Part shown: in pieces, positions 33,237 through 42,070 of the stretch
Layout: each line of letters starts with the position of its first letter
Position numbering within the stretch: position 1 is the stretch's first letter
Assembly (NCBI RefSeq): GCF_029688865.1
Contig: NZ_JARUKV010000001.1
Location: 1-64,000, forward strand
Length of the DNA: 64,000 bases
Direction of reading: 5' to 3'
DNA from: Natronococcus sp. A-GB7
GTDB lineage: Archaea; Halobacteriota; Halobacteria; Halobacteriales; Natrialbaceae
The notes under the pieces: model-generated
What the model was told of the DNA's origin: nothing
The model's database searches: none
Seen by the model: the letters and a program-made list of their open reading frames with translations, nothing else
Translations under genes and position numbers: made by a program

Positions 33237-34007
33237 CTATCGCCGGCAGTCCGCCGGCGGAACCAGCGTTCGGAGTTCGTCCTCGAACGTCAGTCCGACC
33301 GGCGAGCCCACGGGAACGGACCGAACCGAGCGGTCGTCGACGACTAGCGTGACGGGACCTTCGTCGCGTTCGACCCGCCACTCGAGTTCGGGCGGGAGCA
33401 CCCACTGGCGAGCGTGCGTCGCGAACGGCGCGATCGGGGCGACAGCGACGGCCTCGAGCGCGGGCGAGAGTTCGGGCGCGTCGACGGCGCTCGCGTAGCC
33501 GTGAGTACCGGCGGGCGTCGCCGCGACGACGCCGTCCGCACGGAACGAGCCGATGAGTTCGTCGCCCGATCGGACGCTGTACTCCGAAATCTTGGCCGGC
33601 TCCGCGGTCACCAGCGTGACGTCGAACAGTCCGCGGTAGCGCTCGCCCTCGAGGGCGACCTCGAAGATCGGATGCGAGCGAACGCGGGCGGTAGCCGAGA
33701 GGATCGTCTCGAGTGCGTCCGAGACCCGCTCGGTTGCGACCGACTCGAGGCCGAGGTCCTCCCCGACCGGGAGTACCGGAGCGTCGGGACGCTCGCGGGC
33801 GAGTGCCGACAGCGCGCGCTCGCCGACGGCGACCAGCACCGAGGCGTCGGCCTCCGTCAGCGTCGCCGCCGATCCTTCGACGACGGTCGACCCCGTGCGC
33901 CCGAGGGCGCCACTCAGCGAGTCGGCGATTGCGCTCCGACGGGCGGCTTCCTCGGCGACGATCCCGACGACGGCATCGTCCTCGGGCGGTTCCCACGCGA
34001 CGTCCAT
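33237..34007 (-). CDS. NAD-kinase-like protein lacking the GGDG motif
   Basis: Protein of 256 residues. The C-terminal half has the NAD kinase fold signature: GSFRADGVVAATPAGTHGYA (nucleotide-binding loop), then APELSPALEAVAVAPIAPFA and RQWVLPPELEW. The N-terminal half should carry GGDGT for ATP/NAD phosphate contact, but instead reads VLVAVGERALSAL, and the first domain is short. It may be a diverged kinase using another donor, or a non-catalytic paralogue. The ATG at 34007 (MDVAWEPPEDD) was chosen over 34073. Its start is 44 nt from the stop of the M28 peptidase gene upstream on the same strand. Confidence 0.72.
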   Translation of the reverse strand: MDVAWEPPEDDAVVGIVAEEAARRSAIADSLSGALGRTGSTVVEGSAATLTEADASVLVAVGERALSALARERPDAPVLPVGEDLGLESVATERVSDALETILSATARVRSHPIFEVALEGERYRGLFDVTLVTAEPAKISEYSVRSGDELIGSFRADGVVAATPAGTHGYASAVDAPELSPALEAVAVAPIAPFATHARQWVLPPELEWRVERDEGPVTLVVDDRSVRSVPVGSPVGLTFEDELRTLVPPADCRR

Positions 34008-34050
34008 GGCTCGGCGTTCGCGCGGCCGATCCAAAAGGATACGGTTCCCG

Positions 34051-35361
34051 CTACTCGTCGTACGGCCAGTCACCGGTCACCCGCATCCCCTCGGCGAGAT
34101 CCTGTGCCTCGAGGTCGGCGGCGATCTCCTCGGGCGAGCGGCGCTCGACGGTTCGGTCCTCGCTCGCCAGATCGACCACGAGATCCGTCAGGAGGATCGC
34201 CTGCTCGCGCAGGTCGCGCTTCTCGAGCTTGTCGAGCGTGTCGGCGAACGTGTGGCCCCAGCCGCGGCCCACGTCGCCGGAGGTGGACATGACGTGGTAG
34301 CCCGGAACGCCCCACTGGACGAACGGCCAGTGGTCGCTGTGTGGGCCGAGTCGCGGGACGACGTCGACGGGGTGATCGTACCGATCGGCGACCGTCTCGA
34401 CGGCGTCCTCGAGCCCGTCGAAGCCGTGGGTCGTGAACTCGAGCGTTCGAGCGCGGACGACGCCGTCGTTGTTGACGATCGCCGCGATCGAGTCGTGGTC
34501 GGCCGTCTCGGCGTGGTAGTTCGAACCGACCAGTCCGACCTCCTCGGCGCCGTAGGCGACGAACTCGATACGAGTCTCGAGTTCGTCCTCCCGGTCGGCG
34601 AGCGCGTTCGCGAGTTCGACGACCATCGCGGTGCCCGCACCGTTGTCCAGCGCCCCCTCGGCGATGTCGTGAGCGTCGACGTGGCTCGTCACGAGCACGC
34701 GCTCGTCGGTGTCGGGGCCGAGTTCGGCGTGGACGTTCTGGCTCTCCGCATCGTAGACGCCGGCCTCGACCGAGACCTCGATCGGTTCGCCGTCGAATCG
34801 GCGGGCCAGGCGCGCCCCGACCTCGCTCGAGACGCCGACGGCGGGAATCTCGCCGATCGGGTCCTCTTCCGTTCCAACGCTGCCCGTCGGCGGGAGACAG
34901 CCCTCGACGTGATTCCGGTAGACGAAGCCGACGGCGCCGTTCTCGACGGCGTGGTAGTACTTCTCCCGGCGGTGGACGTACCGATCCGCGTAGCTGGGAA
35001 TGTCGCTGCGGACCATGACGACTTTTCCCTCGAGGTCGGCGTCCTCGAAGTCCTCGGGGAGGCCGTACCCCAGATCGACCAGCGGCGCCTCGACGCCGTT
35101 GGAAGGGCTGCGCGGCAGCGCGATACAGTCCTGAGTCGTCTCGCCGGCGGCGATCGAACTCTCGCCGCGGCTCCAGCCCTGGATCTCGAAGGGCTCGAGC
35201 CTGGCGTTTTCGGCGCCGGCCTCGGCGAGGGCGTCGCGGGTCAGCTCGGCGGCCTCGCGCTCGCCCGCGCTGCCGGCCATCCGATTCCCGATGTCGACCA
35301 GGTCCTCGAGGTGATTCCATCCGACATCGCTTCGAAACAGCTCGCCGATCCACGTACTCAT
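34051..35361 (-). CDS. M28-family metallopeptidase (PA-domain aminopeptidase)
   Basis: Zinc peptidase of 436 residues. A PA-like insert is at about 95-190 (PEDFEDADLEGKVVMVRSDI, then AVENGAVGFVYRNH). The M28 catalytic domain has VTSHVDAHDIAEGALDNGAG (His and bridging Asp), VAYGAEEVGLVGSNYH (catalytic Glu plus Glu ligand), NNDGVV (Asp ligand) and HSDHWPF with the C-terminal His in GWGHTFADT. No signal peptide, so it is probably a cytoplasmic exo-peptidase. The ATG at 35361 gives MSTWIGELF; a longer upstream frame exists but runs into the promoter of the divergent prenyl synthase. Confidence 0.9.
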   Translation of the reverse strand: MSTWIGELFRSDVGWNHLEDLVDIGNRMAGSAGEREAAELTRDALAEAGAENARLEPFEIQGWSRGESSIAAGETTQDCIALPRSPSNGVEAPLVDLGYGLPEDFEDADLEGKVVMVRSDIPSYADRYVHRREKYYHAVENGAVGFVYRNHVEGCLPPTGSVGTEEDPIGEIPAVGVSSEVGARLARRFDGEPIEVSVEAGVYDAESQNVHAELGPDTDERVLVTSHVDAHDIAEGALDNGAGTAMVVELANALADREDELETRIEFVAYGAEEVGLVGSNYHAETADHDSIAAIVNNDGVVRARTLEFTTHGFDGLEDAVETVADRYDHPVDVVPRLGPHSDHWPFVQWGVPGYHVMSTSGDVGRGWGHTFADTLDKLEKRDLREQAILLTDLVVDLASEDRTVERRSPEEIAADLEAQDLAEGMRVTGDWPYDE

Positions 35362-35498
35362 GCTCGCATCGTCTCCCCGCCGCCGTGTAACGGTATCGGC
35401 TTCGACGACCGCGAGTACGCTAGTTGACATTTCGTCACGGCGTGGCACTCCCACGAGCGCGACCGTTCGCGAGTGTGGGGAGACACGAGGAACTGAAT

Positions 35499-35506
35499 CT
35501 TTTTTA
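35499..35506 (+). promoter_or_regulatory. TATA box of the prenyl synthase gene
   Basis: CTTTTTTA, about 27 nt before the ATG at 35530, giving a leaderless transcript. Confidence 0.65.
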
Positions 35507-35529
35507 CCTCGCTCCCACTCGGGGGTGGT

Positions 35530-36594
35530 ATGCGGGAGACGCTTGCCGAGTGGCAGCCGGCTATCGACGAGGCGATCGCCGATCTCGTACCGCGCGAGGT
35601 CGAGGGGGAGTACCTCGAGGACTTCTTCGGCGAGCCGACCTACGAGTACGACCCGGAGGGGATCCAGCGGGCGCTGTCCGACCCGCTCTGGGAGCTGCTC
35701 GATCGGGGCGGCAAACGCTGGCGAGCCGTACTGTTTCTGGTCTTCATCGACGCGTTCGGCGAGGATCCCGAGGAGTACCTGCGCTACGCCTGCATTCCGG
35801 AGATTCTGCACAACGGGACGATCATCGTCGACGACGTCGAGGACGAGGCCGCGATGCGTCGGGGGGAGCCCGCCTTGCACCATGTCTTCGACGAGGATAT
35901 CGCGCTCAACGCGGGTAACGCGATGTACTTCCTGCCGCTGAAGATCCTGACCAGAGAGCAGGCGGAGCTGCCGGCCGAGCAGCGGCTGGCCGCCTACGAG
36001 ATGCTGATGGACGAACTCAACCGGACCCACCTCGGCCAGGGGATGGACATCTGCTGGCACAACGAGAGCGAGGTGCGAGTTACGCCGGAGCAGTATCTCG
36101 AGATGTGCGCCTGCAAGACCGGCTGTCTGGGGCGGATCGTCGCCCGGCTGGCGGCGATCCTCACCGACCAGCCCGCCGACGTCGAGGAGGCCGTCGCCAG
36201 CTACGCCGAGTTGACCGCCGTCGCCTTCCAGATCGGCGACGACATCTTAGACGTCGAGAACTCGCTTGGCCGGGCCGGGGAGTTCGGCAAGGAGTTCGGT
36301 AACGACGTCCGCGAGGGGAAGAAGACGCTGCTGGTGATCCACGCTGTCGAGGAGAGCGACCCCGAAACCGCCGCACGGCTCGAAGCGATCCTCGAGGCCG
36401 ACGAGAACACCGACGAGGAGATCGGCGAGGCGCTGTCGATCTTAGAGGAGGCCGGCAGCATCGAGTACGCCCGCGAGCACGCCCTCGAGCTGGCGGCCGA
36501 GGCTCGCGCGGCGATCGACGGGCTCGAGTTCGATCCCGAAAACGAGCGAAAGCTCCGCGAGTTTACGGAGTTCGTCATCGATCGGGACGTCTGA
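35530..36594 (+). CDS. Polyprenyl (geranylgeranyl/farnesyl) diphosphate synthase family protein
   Basis: Trans-prenyltransferase of 354 residues for isoprenoid chain building. The first Asp-rich motif is DDVEDEAAMRRG near 97-108 (DDxxD), preceded by EILHNGTIIV. The second is FQIGDDILDVENSLGRAGEFGKEFGNDVREGKKTLL, with DDILD. GGKRWRAVLFLV is the IPP-binding start. The length and FARM type (bulky residue at -5) do not let me decide C15, C20 or longer. It lies divergent to the M28 peptidase and about 3.6 kb from the decarboxylase gene. Confidence 0.88.
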   Translation: MRETLAEWQPAIDEAIADLVPREVEGEYLEDFFGEPTYEYDPEGIQRALSDPLWELLDRGGKRWRAVLFLVFIDAFGEDPEEYLRYACIPEILHNGTIIVDDVEDEAAMRRGEPALHHVFDEDIALNAGNAMYFLPLKILTREQAELPAEQRLAAYEMLMDELNRTHLGQGMDICWHNESEVRVTPEQYLEMCACKTGCLGRIVARLAAILTDQPADVEEAVASYAELTAVAFQIGDDILDVENSLGRAGEFGKEFGNDVREGKKTLLVIHAVEESDPETAARLEAILEADENTDEEIGEALSILEEAGSIEYAREHALELAAEARAAIDGLEFDPENERKLREFTEFVIDRDV

Positions 36595-36692
36595 GGAAGC
36601 GAGCCCCGTCCGTCAGCACCGAACTCGGCCAGCTACCACCGACCCGTTTTCGGTCGAGCTCACCAGTCCCGATCACGATAGCCCAACAGAAG

Positions 36693-36699
36693 CATATTT
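36693..36699 (+). promoter_or_regulatory. TATA box of a 39-residue microprotein gene
   Basis: CATATTT, about 27 nt before ATG 36723. It suggests that the very small reading frame is expressed without leader. Confidence 0.5.
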
Positions 36700-36722
36700 G
36701 ACCAGTTCGCAACTCGACCGGT

Positions 36723-36842
36723 ATGCCCGTTTTCGAGTGGACGGACGGCGTACTCTCCACGGGATTCGCCCCCGGACTCTTCGCACTGACCGCGTACAGT
36801 TCGTACAAGGGCGACACGAACGAGAACTCGGTCGGAACGTAG
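36723..36842 (+). CDS. Microprotein of 39 residues
   Basis: Short frame ATG...TAG with sequence MPVFEWTDGVLSTGFAPGLF at its start, followed by ALTAYSSYKGDTNENSVGT. The acidic/aromatic start, a hydrophobic middle (about 10-25) and a hydrophilic end look like a genuine small protein, perhaps membrane-associated. Support comes from the TATA box at 36693-36699, correctly placed for leaderless translation, and from haloarchaeal codon use. An antisense frame covers the same bases but has no promoter. Too short for routine gene finders. Confidence 0.5.
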   Translation: MPVFEWTDGVLSTGFAPGLFALTAYSSYKGDTNENSVGT

Positions 36843-36940
36843 CTCGGAGGGACGTCTCGGGCGACGACGACGCGCCCACGGCATCGGTCCGTTCGGATCG
36901 GTTCGGGTAGATACTACACGCAGGAGGTCGTACGACCGAT

Positions 36941-37321
36941 GTGACCGATCGTTCGATCGAAACCGAACAGCCGCCCACTTCGAGCCCCTGGCCTGTTCTG
37001 ATCGCGACCGGACTCGTCCTCTCGGAGGTCGGCATCCTCGTCGATCTCCTTCCGATCGCGATCGGCGGCCTCGTGCTCTTCGCGTCGAGCGTCACCGGCT
37101 TCATCACGGAGTCGGACCACGTCTCGAGCCCATGGCCGCTCGCGATCGGCTTCGGCGCCCTCTTCGTCGTGCTGGGGGCGGGGCTGTACGCTGCCGGCAC
37201 GGAGCAGGTCGCCGCCGGCAGCGACGACCCGTTCGGCCTCGCGACCCGCGGCGTCGCGATCGTGGCTGCCGGCCTCGTGACGATCGTCGGCGCCGCCGTC
37301 TTGCGGTACCGTCGCGGCTAG
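36941..37321 (+). CDS. Four-helix small membrane protein (cox-cluster-like)
   Basis: Membrane protein of 126 residues with four hydrophobic segments at about 18-35, 38-58, 65-86 and 100-122. The opening WPVLIATGLVLSEVGILVDL with repeated PWP before segments resembles small proteins annotated in haloarchaea beside cytochrome oxidase genes (recall, not searched). Start GTG at 36941 with a strong Shine-Dalgarno AGGAGGT at 36922-36928 about 12 nt upstream, a rare case of leadered initiation in the window. Confidence 0.65.
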   Translation: MTDRSIETEQPPTSSPWPVLIATGLVLSEVGILVDLLPIAIGGLVLFASSVTGFITESDHVSSPWPLAIGFGALFVVLGAGLYAAGTEQVAAGSDDPFGLATRGVAIVAAGLVTIVGAAVLRYRRG

Positions 37322-37403
37322 CCGTCCACGACGAACGCGGCCTACCCGTGTGTCCACACGAGAAACCGACAAAAGTCTATAGTCCGCCGTCGAACCGCCG
37401 GGC

Positions 37404-37685
37404 GTGGCTACCGACTCCGACCGACGCGGCGGCCGACCGCTCGAAGGACCGCGTCTCGTCGTCGGCCTCGGACTCGCGCTCATCGCCGCATCGGCCGTCG
37501 TCGGTGCGCTCGTCGGCTACGCGCTGGCGGCGTGGCGAGGTCTCGAGGCGGTGACCGTCCTCGAGATCACGTTCGTCGTCTCGCCGACGATGGGAGCGCT
37601 GTACGCCGGCGTTGCCGTCGGGGTCTTTCTGGTGACCCTGGCGTTCGTGTTCGCGTCGATCGCACACCTCGAGGACGGCGACTGA
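37404..37685 (+). CDS. Small two-helix membrane protein
   Basis: Protein of 93 residues with hydrophobic segments at about 18-43 and 52-86 and a charged N-terminus (SDRRGGRPLEG). The start GTG at 37404 gives MATDSDRRGG. The stop codon is at 37683-37685 and the CDF gene converges directly behind it. No family is recognised. Confidence 0.6.
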   Translation: MATDSDRRGGRPLEGPRLVVGLGLALIAASAVVGALVGYALAAWRGLEAVTVLEITFVVSPTMGALYAGVAVGVFLVTLAFVFASIAHLEDGD

Positions 37686-38600
37686 TCAGGCCGACTCGGC
37701 CTCGACGTAGATCCGGTCGGCCTCGGGGACCTGCTCCCTGATCGCGTCCTCGACGGCGTCGACCGTTCGCTCGAGGTCGGCCGTCTCCAGATCCGACCGG
37801 AACCGGACGTCACACGCTACGAGTACCGACTCCGGACCCAGATGCATCGTCCGCAGATCGAGCAGTTCCTCGACGTCCTCGACCGCGCGGATCGCGTCGA
37901 CGATCGCGATCCGCTCGCGGCGGGTCACGCCCTCGCCGACGATGAGGCTGCGGCTCTCCCAGGCCAGCGCCAGCGCCAGTCCCATCAACAGGAGCCCGAT
38001 GACGATACTCGCTGCCGCGTCGTAGACGACCGCGCCGGTGCGGTCGGTGAGGTAGATCCCGAGAATCGCGACACTCACGCCGACGACTGCGACGAAGTTC
38101 TCCGTGGCCGCGGTCAGCAGCGAGGGGTCCTTGGAGCGACGGAACGTCTCGAACATGGAGCCGAACCCCTTCGCCTCGCGCTCGGACTGCATGCCGCCGT
38201 AGGAGGTGTACAGCGCGTAGGACTCGAACAGAAGCGCTACGCCGAGAACGATGTAGTTGATCGTCACGTCGACGTCGGCGGCGGATCCGCCGGCCTCGAG
38301 CGCGGCGTACCCCTCCCGGACCGAGGCGAAGCCGGCGATCCCGAACAGGAGCACGGTGACGACGAACGCGAAGAAGTACTGCTCCTTCCCGCGGCCGAAC
38401 GGGTGTTTGCGGCTCGCGCCCTCCTCGCTGAGCCGAAAGCCGAGCAACAACAGCCCCTGGTTGGCCACGTCGGCGAGCGAGTAGTACGTCTGGCTCAGCA
38501 TGCTCACGTTGCCCGTCAGCAGGTAGGCGACGAACTTCGCGATCGCGATCGCGGTACTCGCGACCAGCGAGACGAGGACGACGAAACGCGTCGAGACCAT
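37686..38600 (-). CDS. Cation diffusion facilitator (SLC30A9/ZnT9-like)
   Basis: Metal/proton antiporter of 304 residues with six transmembrane segments (first 215 residues) and a C-terminal cytoplasmic CDF dimerisation domain (TMHLGPESVLVACDVRFRSD). The metal site in TM2 reads YYSLADVANQGLLLLG, i.e. D-x-x-N instead of H-x-x-x-D, and TM5 reads YDAAASIVIGLLL. HPFGRGKEQYFFAFVV is typical of the ZnT9-like branch. The metal cannot be assigned. Starts at 38600 and faces the methylmalonyl-CoA mutase gene in the same direction 71 nt upstream. Confidence 0.85.
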   Translation of the reverse strand: MVSTRFVVLVSLVASTAIAIAKFVAYLLTGNVSMLSQTYYSLADVANQGLLLLGFRLSEEGASRKHPFGRGKEQYFFAFVVTVLLFGIAGFASVREGYAALEAGGSAADVDVTINYIVLGVALLFESYALYTSYGGMQSEREAKGFGSMFETFRRSKDPSLLTAATENFVAVVGVSVAILGIYLTDRTGAVVYDAAASIVIGLLLMGLALALAWESRSLIVGEGVTRRERIAIVDAIRAVEDVEELLDLRTMHLGPESVLVACDVRFRSDLETADLERTVDAVEDAIREQVPEADRIYVEAESA

Positions 38601-38671
38601 CCGGTAGCCACCTCTCGGCGCATCACTAAGAACGCAGGGAATCGTCGAGCGGGCGGGCGGCCGAACGGCGC

Positions 38672-40372
38672 TCAGGCCAGGCCGATCTGCTCGCTGTAGG
38701 CGCCGTGCTCGGCCTCGAAGACGTCCATGATTTCGCCCATCGTCGCGTACGCCTTCACCGCGTCGACGATGTACGGCATCGTGTTCTCGCCGCGGTCGAT
38801 CGCTCCCTCGAGGGCCTCGAGCGTCGCCTCGACTTCGCTGTCGTCACGCTCGCTCTTGACCTCCTCGAGTCGACCCAGCTGGCGGTCGGCCGTCCCCTCG
38901 TCGACCTGGAGGATATCCGGGCTGGTGTCCTCCTCGATCGTGTACTGGTTGACGCCGACGACGACCTCCTCGCCGCGTTCGACACGTTCCTGGTACTCGT
39001 AGGAGGCCTCCTGGATCTCCCGCAGGAAGTAGCCCTGATCGATCCCCTCGAGGATGCCGTCCCGGACCGAGCCCTCGCCCATCTCGCGGATCTCCTCGAT
39101 GTACTCCATCGCGCGCCGCTCGGTCTCGTCGGTCAGCGCCTCGACGGCGAAGCTCCCGCCCAGCGGATCGACGATGTCGGCGGCGCCGGACTCCTCGGCG
39201 ATGATCTGCTGGGTGCGAAGCGCTACCCGCACCGCCTTCTCGCCGGGCAGGGCCAGCGCCTCGTCGAAGCTGTTGGTGTGCAGCGACTGGGTCCCCCCGA
39301 GGACGCCCGCAAGCGCCTGGATCGTCACGCGGGCGACGTTGTTCAGCGGCTGCTGGGCGGTCAGGGACTGACCCGCCGTCTGCGTGTGGAATTTGAGCCG
39401 CTTGGATTCGGCCTTCTCGGCGTCGTACCAGTCGTCCATCACGCGGGCGTAGATCCGGCGTGCGGCGCGGTACTTCGCGATCTCCTCGAAGAAGGAGTTG
39501 TGGCAGTTGAAGAAAAAGGAGAGGCGAGGGGCAAAGTCGTCGACCTCGAGGCCCCGATCGATCGCGTCCTCGACGTAGCCGAACCCGTCGGCCAGCGTAA
39601 AGGCAAGCTCCTGGACCGCGGTCGAGCCGGCCTCGCGGATGTGATACCCCGAGATCGAGACGGGGTGGAACTTCGGCGTCTGTTCGGTCGAGAACTCGAT
39701 CGTGTCGGTCACGAGATCCAGCGAGGGCTCGGGCGGGATCACCCACTCCTTCTGGGCGATGAACTCCTTGAACATGTCGTTCTGAAGGGTGCCGCGGATC
39801 TTCTCGCGGGGGACGCCCTGATCGTCGGCCAGCGCGATGTACATCGCGTAGATCACCGGCGCGGAAGGGTTGATCGTAAACGACGTCGAAATCTCCTCCA
39901 GGTCGATCCCGTCGAAGAGGATCTCCATGTCCCGCAGCGTGTCGACCGCGACGCCCTCCTTGCCGATCTCGCCCTCGCTCATCGGGTCGTCCGAGTCCAG
40001 CCCCATCAGCGTCGGCATGTCGAACGCCGTCGACAGCCCGGTCTGACCCTCGTCGATCAGGTAGTGAAAGCGTTCGTTGGTCTCCTCGGCGGTCCCGAAG
40101 CCGGCGAACTGGCGCATCGTCCAGGTGCGCCCGCGGTACATCGTCGGGTACGGTCCTCGAGTGTAGGGCTCCTCGCCCGGAAACCCGAGATCCTCGAGGT
40201 AGTCCAGATCGCTCACGTCCTCGGGCGTGTAGAGCCGATCGACCTCGAGGTTCGAGACGGTCGCGAACCGGTCCTGGCGCTCGCCGTGGGCCTCGAGCGT
40301 CGCCTCGAGGGTTTCTTCTTCCCACTCCTCGCCGGCCTGGCGGATCGACTCGAGATCCTCATCGTCGTACAT
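38672..40372 (-). CDS. Methylmalonyl-CoA mutase, large (catalytic) subunit
   Basis: B12-dependent isomerase (methylmalonyl-CoA to succinyl-CoA) of 566 residues. The substrate TIM barrel is visible from PYTRGPYPTMYRGRTWTMRQ, TGLSTAFDMPTLMGLDSDDP to FNCHNSFFEEIAKYRAARR, RLKFHTQTAGQSLTAQQPLNN and LALPGEKAVRVALRTQQI. No C-terminal B12-binding domain (DxHxxG) follows, so the small subunit must be encoded elsewhere, as in other haloarchaea. ATG at 40372 (MYDDEDLESIRQ) chosen; another at 40399 would add nine residues. Likely in propionate/methylaspartate or 3-hydroxypropionyl routes. Confidence 0.92.
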   Translation of the reverse strand: MYDDEDLESIRQAGEEWEEETLEATLEAHGERQDRFATVSNLEVDRLYTPEDVSDLDYLEDLGFPGEEPYTRGPYPTMYRGRTWTMRQFAGFGTAEETNERFHYLIDEGQTGLSTAFDMPTLMGLDSDDPMSEGEIGKEGVAVDTLRDMEILFDGIDLEEISTSFTINPSAPVIYAMYIALADDQGVPREKIRGTLQNDMFKEFIAQKEWVIPPEPSLDLVTDTIEFSTEQTPKFHPVSISGYHIREAGSTAVQELAFTLADGFGYVEDAIDRGLEVDDFAPRLSFFFNCHNSFFEEIAKYRAARRIYARVMDDWYDAEKAESKRLKFHTQTAGQSLTAQQPLNNVARVTIQALAGVLGGTQSLHTNSFDEALALPGEKAVRVALRTQQIIAEESGAADIVDPLGGSFAVEALTDETERRAMEYIEEIREMGEGSVRDGILEGIDQGYFLREIQEASYEYQERVERGEEVVVGVNQYTIEEDTSPDILQVDEGTADRQLGRLEEVKSERDDSEVEATLEALEGAIDRGENTMPYIVDAVKAYATMGEIMDVFEAEHGAYSEQIGLA

Positions 40373-40418
40373 GATCGTAATTTTTGCCGGACGATCCATT
40401 AAGGATTCCGGGTGCTCC

Positions 40419-41156
40419 CTACAGGCGCATCCGATCGCGGTCGGCCTCGACGCGGTCGAACGCCCAGTCGACCTCGACGACGCGCTTCGGCGGACCGGAG
40501 AGCCCATCGCGGCTGACGATCTCGAGGGTCCGATTTCGCGCGTCCGGAGTGAACGGCGCGGCGGCCATGACGCGAGCGACGTCGGCCCGCGAAATGGATC
40601 CCACGACGGAGTCGCCGCCCTCGCCGACGACGATTTCGGCGCTCGGCGGCTCGTTCGTGAGCCGCCCGGGCCGAACGATCGTGTAGTCGATCCCAGACCG
40701 ACGGATCGCGGTCTCGGCGTCGGCCTTGGCCTTCAGCGAGCCCCGGATGAGGAGTCTGGCCGGCAGCGGGAGTCCCGCCTTCGAGCTGTCGACCCCGATC
40801 GCGCTCTGGTGGACGAAGTGAGATACCCCTTCGCTCACGGCGGCCGTCAGGAGGTTGCTGACGCCGGTTCGATCGACCAGCTTGCCGCCGACGGTGTGGC
40901 GGTAGCTGGGCGGCGTCCCGAGCGCACAGCAGACGACGTCACAGCCCTCGACGGCCGCAACTGCGTCGCCGGGTTCGAAGAAGTCCGCGACGAGGACCTC
41001 GTCGGCGCCGAGTCGCTCGAGGTGATCGACGTTCGTGTACGACCGGGTCGTCGCGCGAACCGTAAGCTCCGTCGGTCGGAGGACGGCGAGCAGTTCCGTC
41101 CCGGTGTCGCCGCTCGCTCCCGCGATGAGTACGCTCGCTGAACTGTCATCGGTCAT
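40419..41156 (-). CDS. Atypical SDR / NAD(P)-binding protein
   Basis: Rossmann protein of 245 residues: VLIAGASGDTGTELL (GASGxTG dinucleotide motif) at about 9-23, FFEPGDAVAAVEGCDVVCCA, HFVHQSAIGVDSS and YTIVRPGRLTNEPPS. The active-site YxxxK of classical SDRs is absent, as in NmrA/atypical SDR_a5 proteins that are regulators or NAD(P)-dependent reductases. Stop at 40419 is 19-46 nt from the mutase gene start, so the two may be co-transcribed. Confidence 0.82.
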   Translation of the reverse strand: MTDDSSASVLIAGASGDTGTELLAVLRPTELTVRATTRSYTNVDHLERLGADEVLVADFFEPGDAVAAVEGCDVVCCALGTPPSYRHTVGGKLVDRTGVSNLLTAAVSEGVSHFVHQSAIGVDSSKAGLPLPARLLIRGSLKAKADAETAIRRSGIDYTIVRPGRLTNEPPSAEIVVGEGGDSVVGSISRADVARVMAAAPFTPDARNRTLEIVSRDGLSGPPKRVVEVDWAFDRVEADRDRMRL

Positions 41157-41220
41157 CGAACCGCGTACTCGCCGGAGCGGGAAAACCCTGACCAGTGATC
41201 AACGGAGCGAAACGTTCGGA

Positions 41221-42027
41221 TTACTCTTCGCCCTGGAGCCGTTCAGTCGTCTGGACCAGCGGATGGCGCGCGTAGTCGACGACCTCGATGTCGCTGATTC
41301 GCTCGAGGCCCTCCTTTTTGGCGGTGCGGGCCATCCCGAGGTCGATCGGGTCGTCGATGACGATGATGTAGGCGTCCATCTCGTCGATCGAGAGGCGGTC
41401 GGCCGCGAGCACGCGGTGGTGGCCGTCGGCCAGCAACAGGGTGCCGGCGTTGTCGATGACGACCAGCGGTTCGGCCAGCCCGTTCTCGAGTTCGTAGCGC
41501 CGGCCCTCGAGTTCGTCGGCGTACACCCGCCCCTGTGTCGGGGTGAGCTCCCCGAGGGGAACCGTTCGACGCTCCTGGCGCAGGTCGACGCCGTGGATCT
41601 GTTCTAAGGTGTTGACGAGCTTGCCGACCTTCTGTGGGGTTGCGCGCTCGATCTGGCTGCGAATCACGTCGGCGTTCGAGATGATACCGACGAGGTTGCC
41701 CGCGTCGTCGACGACCGGTAACTTCTGGATCCCCGATCGAAGTATCACCCTGGCGGCGTCGGTGACTTTCATCTCGGGGTGGGCGACCAGCAGGTCCGTC
41801 GTCATCACCTTGAAAATCGGGTCGCCCTCGTCGGCCAGCAACAGATCGCGGGCGCTAATAAAGCCCTCCACGCGCCGGCGCTCGCAGACGGGAAAGCCGC
41901 TGTGGTTGTCGGTCTCGGCGATTCGGTTCGCGACCGCGCCGACGGTGGTGTCGGGCGAGACCGTCGCCACGTCGCGGGTCATGTAGTCTTTGACCTGAGG
42001 TTTGGTCCGGTCCGACGCTACGTCCAT
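41221..42027 (-). CDS. CBS-pair protein fused to ParB-like domain
   Basis: Protein of 268 residues. Two CBS motifs form the N-terminal Bateman module (about 10-135: VKDYMTRDVATVSPDTTVGA, VMTTDLLVAHPEMKVTDAAR, LPVVDDAGNLVGIISNADVI). A ParB/Srx-like domain follows (about 150-240) with TVPLGELTPTQGRVYADELE and the DGHHRVLAADRL nucleotide-pocket motif. CBS modules sense adenosyl ligands such as AMP, ATP or c-di-AMP (family knowledge). It lies 43 nt from the TrkA_N-DHH gene upstream on the same strand. Start ATG at 42027. Confidence 0.85.
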   Translation of the reverse strand: MDVASDRTKPQVKDYMTRDVATVSPDTTVGAVANRIAETDNHSGFPVCERRRVEGFISARDLLLADEGDPIFKVMTTDLLVAHPEMKVTDAARVILRSGIQKLPVVDDAGNLVGIISNADVIRSQIERATPQKVGKLVNTLEQIHGVDLRQERRTVPLGELTPTQGRVYADELEGRRYELENGLAEPLVVIDNAGTLLLADGHHRVLAADRLSIDEMDAYIIVIDDPIDLGMARTAKKEGLERISDIEVVDYARHPLVQTTERLQGEE

Positions 42028-42070
42028 ACCGTCCCAACGCAACCCCGGTGCAAAAGCGCTGTCGTCGCCG

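Noticed and set aside
34051-36060. Longer 669-codon version of the M28 peptidase
   Set aside because: The extra 233 N-terminal codons run antisense through the prenyl synthase gene and its promoter; the family start is at 35361.
36575-36817. Minus-strand 80-codon frame over the microprotein
   Set aside because: No promoter and no family; the plus-strand frame has a well-placed TATA box.
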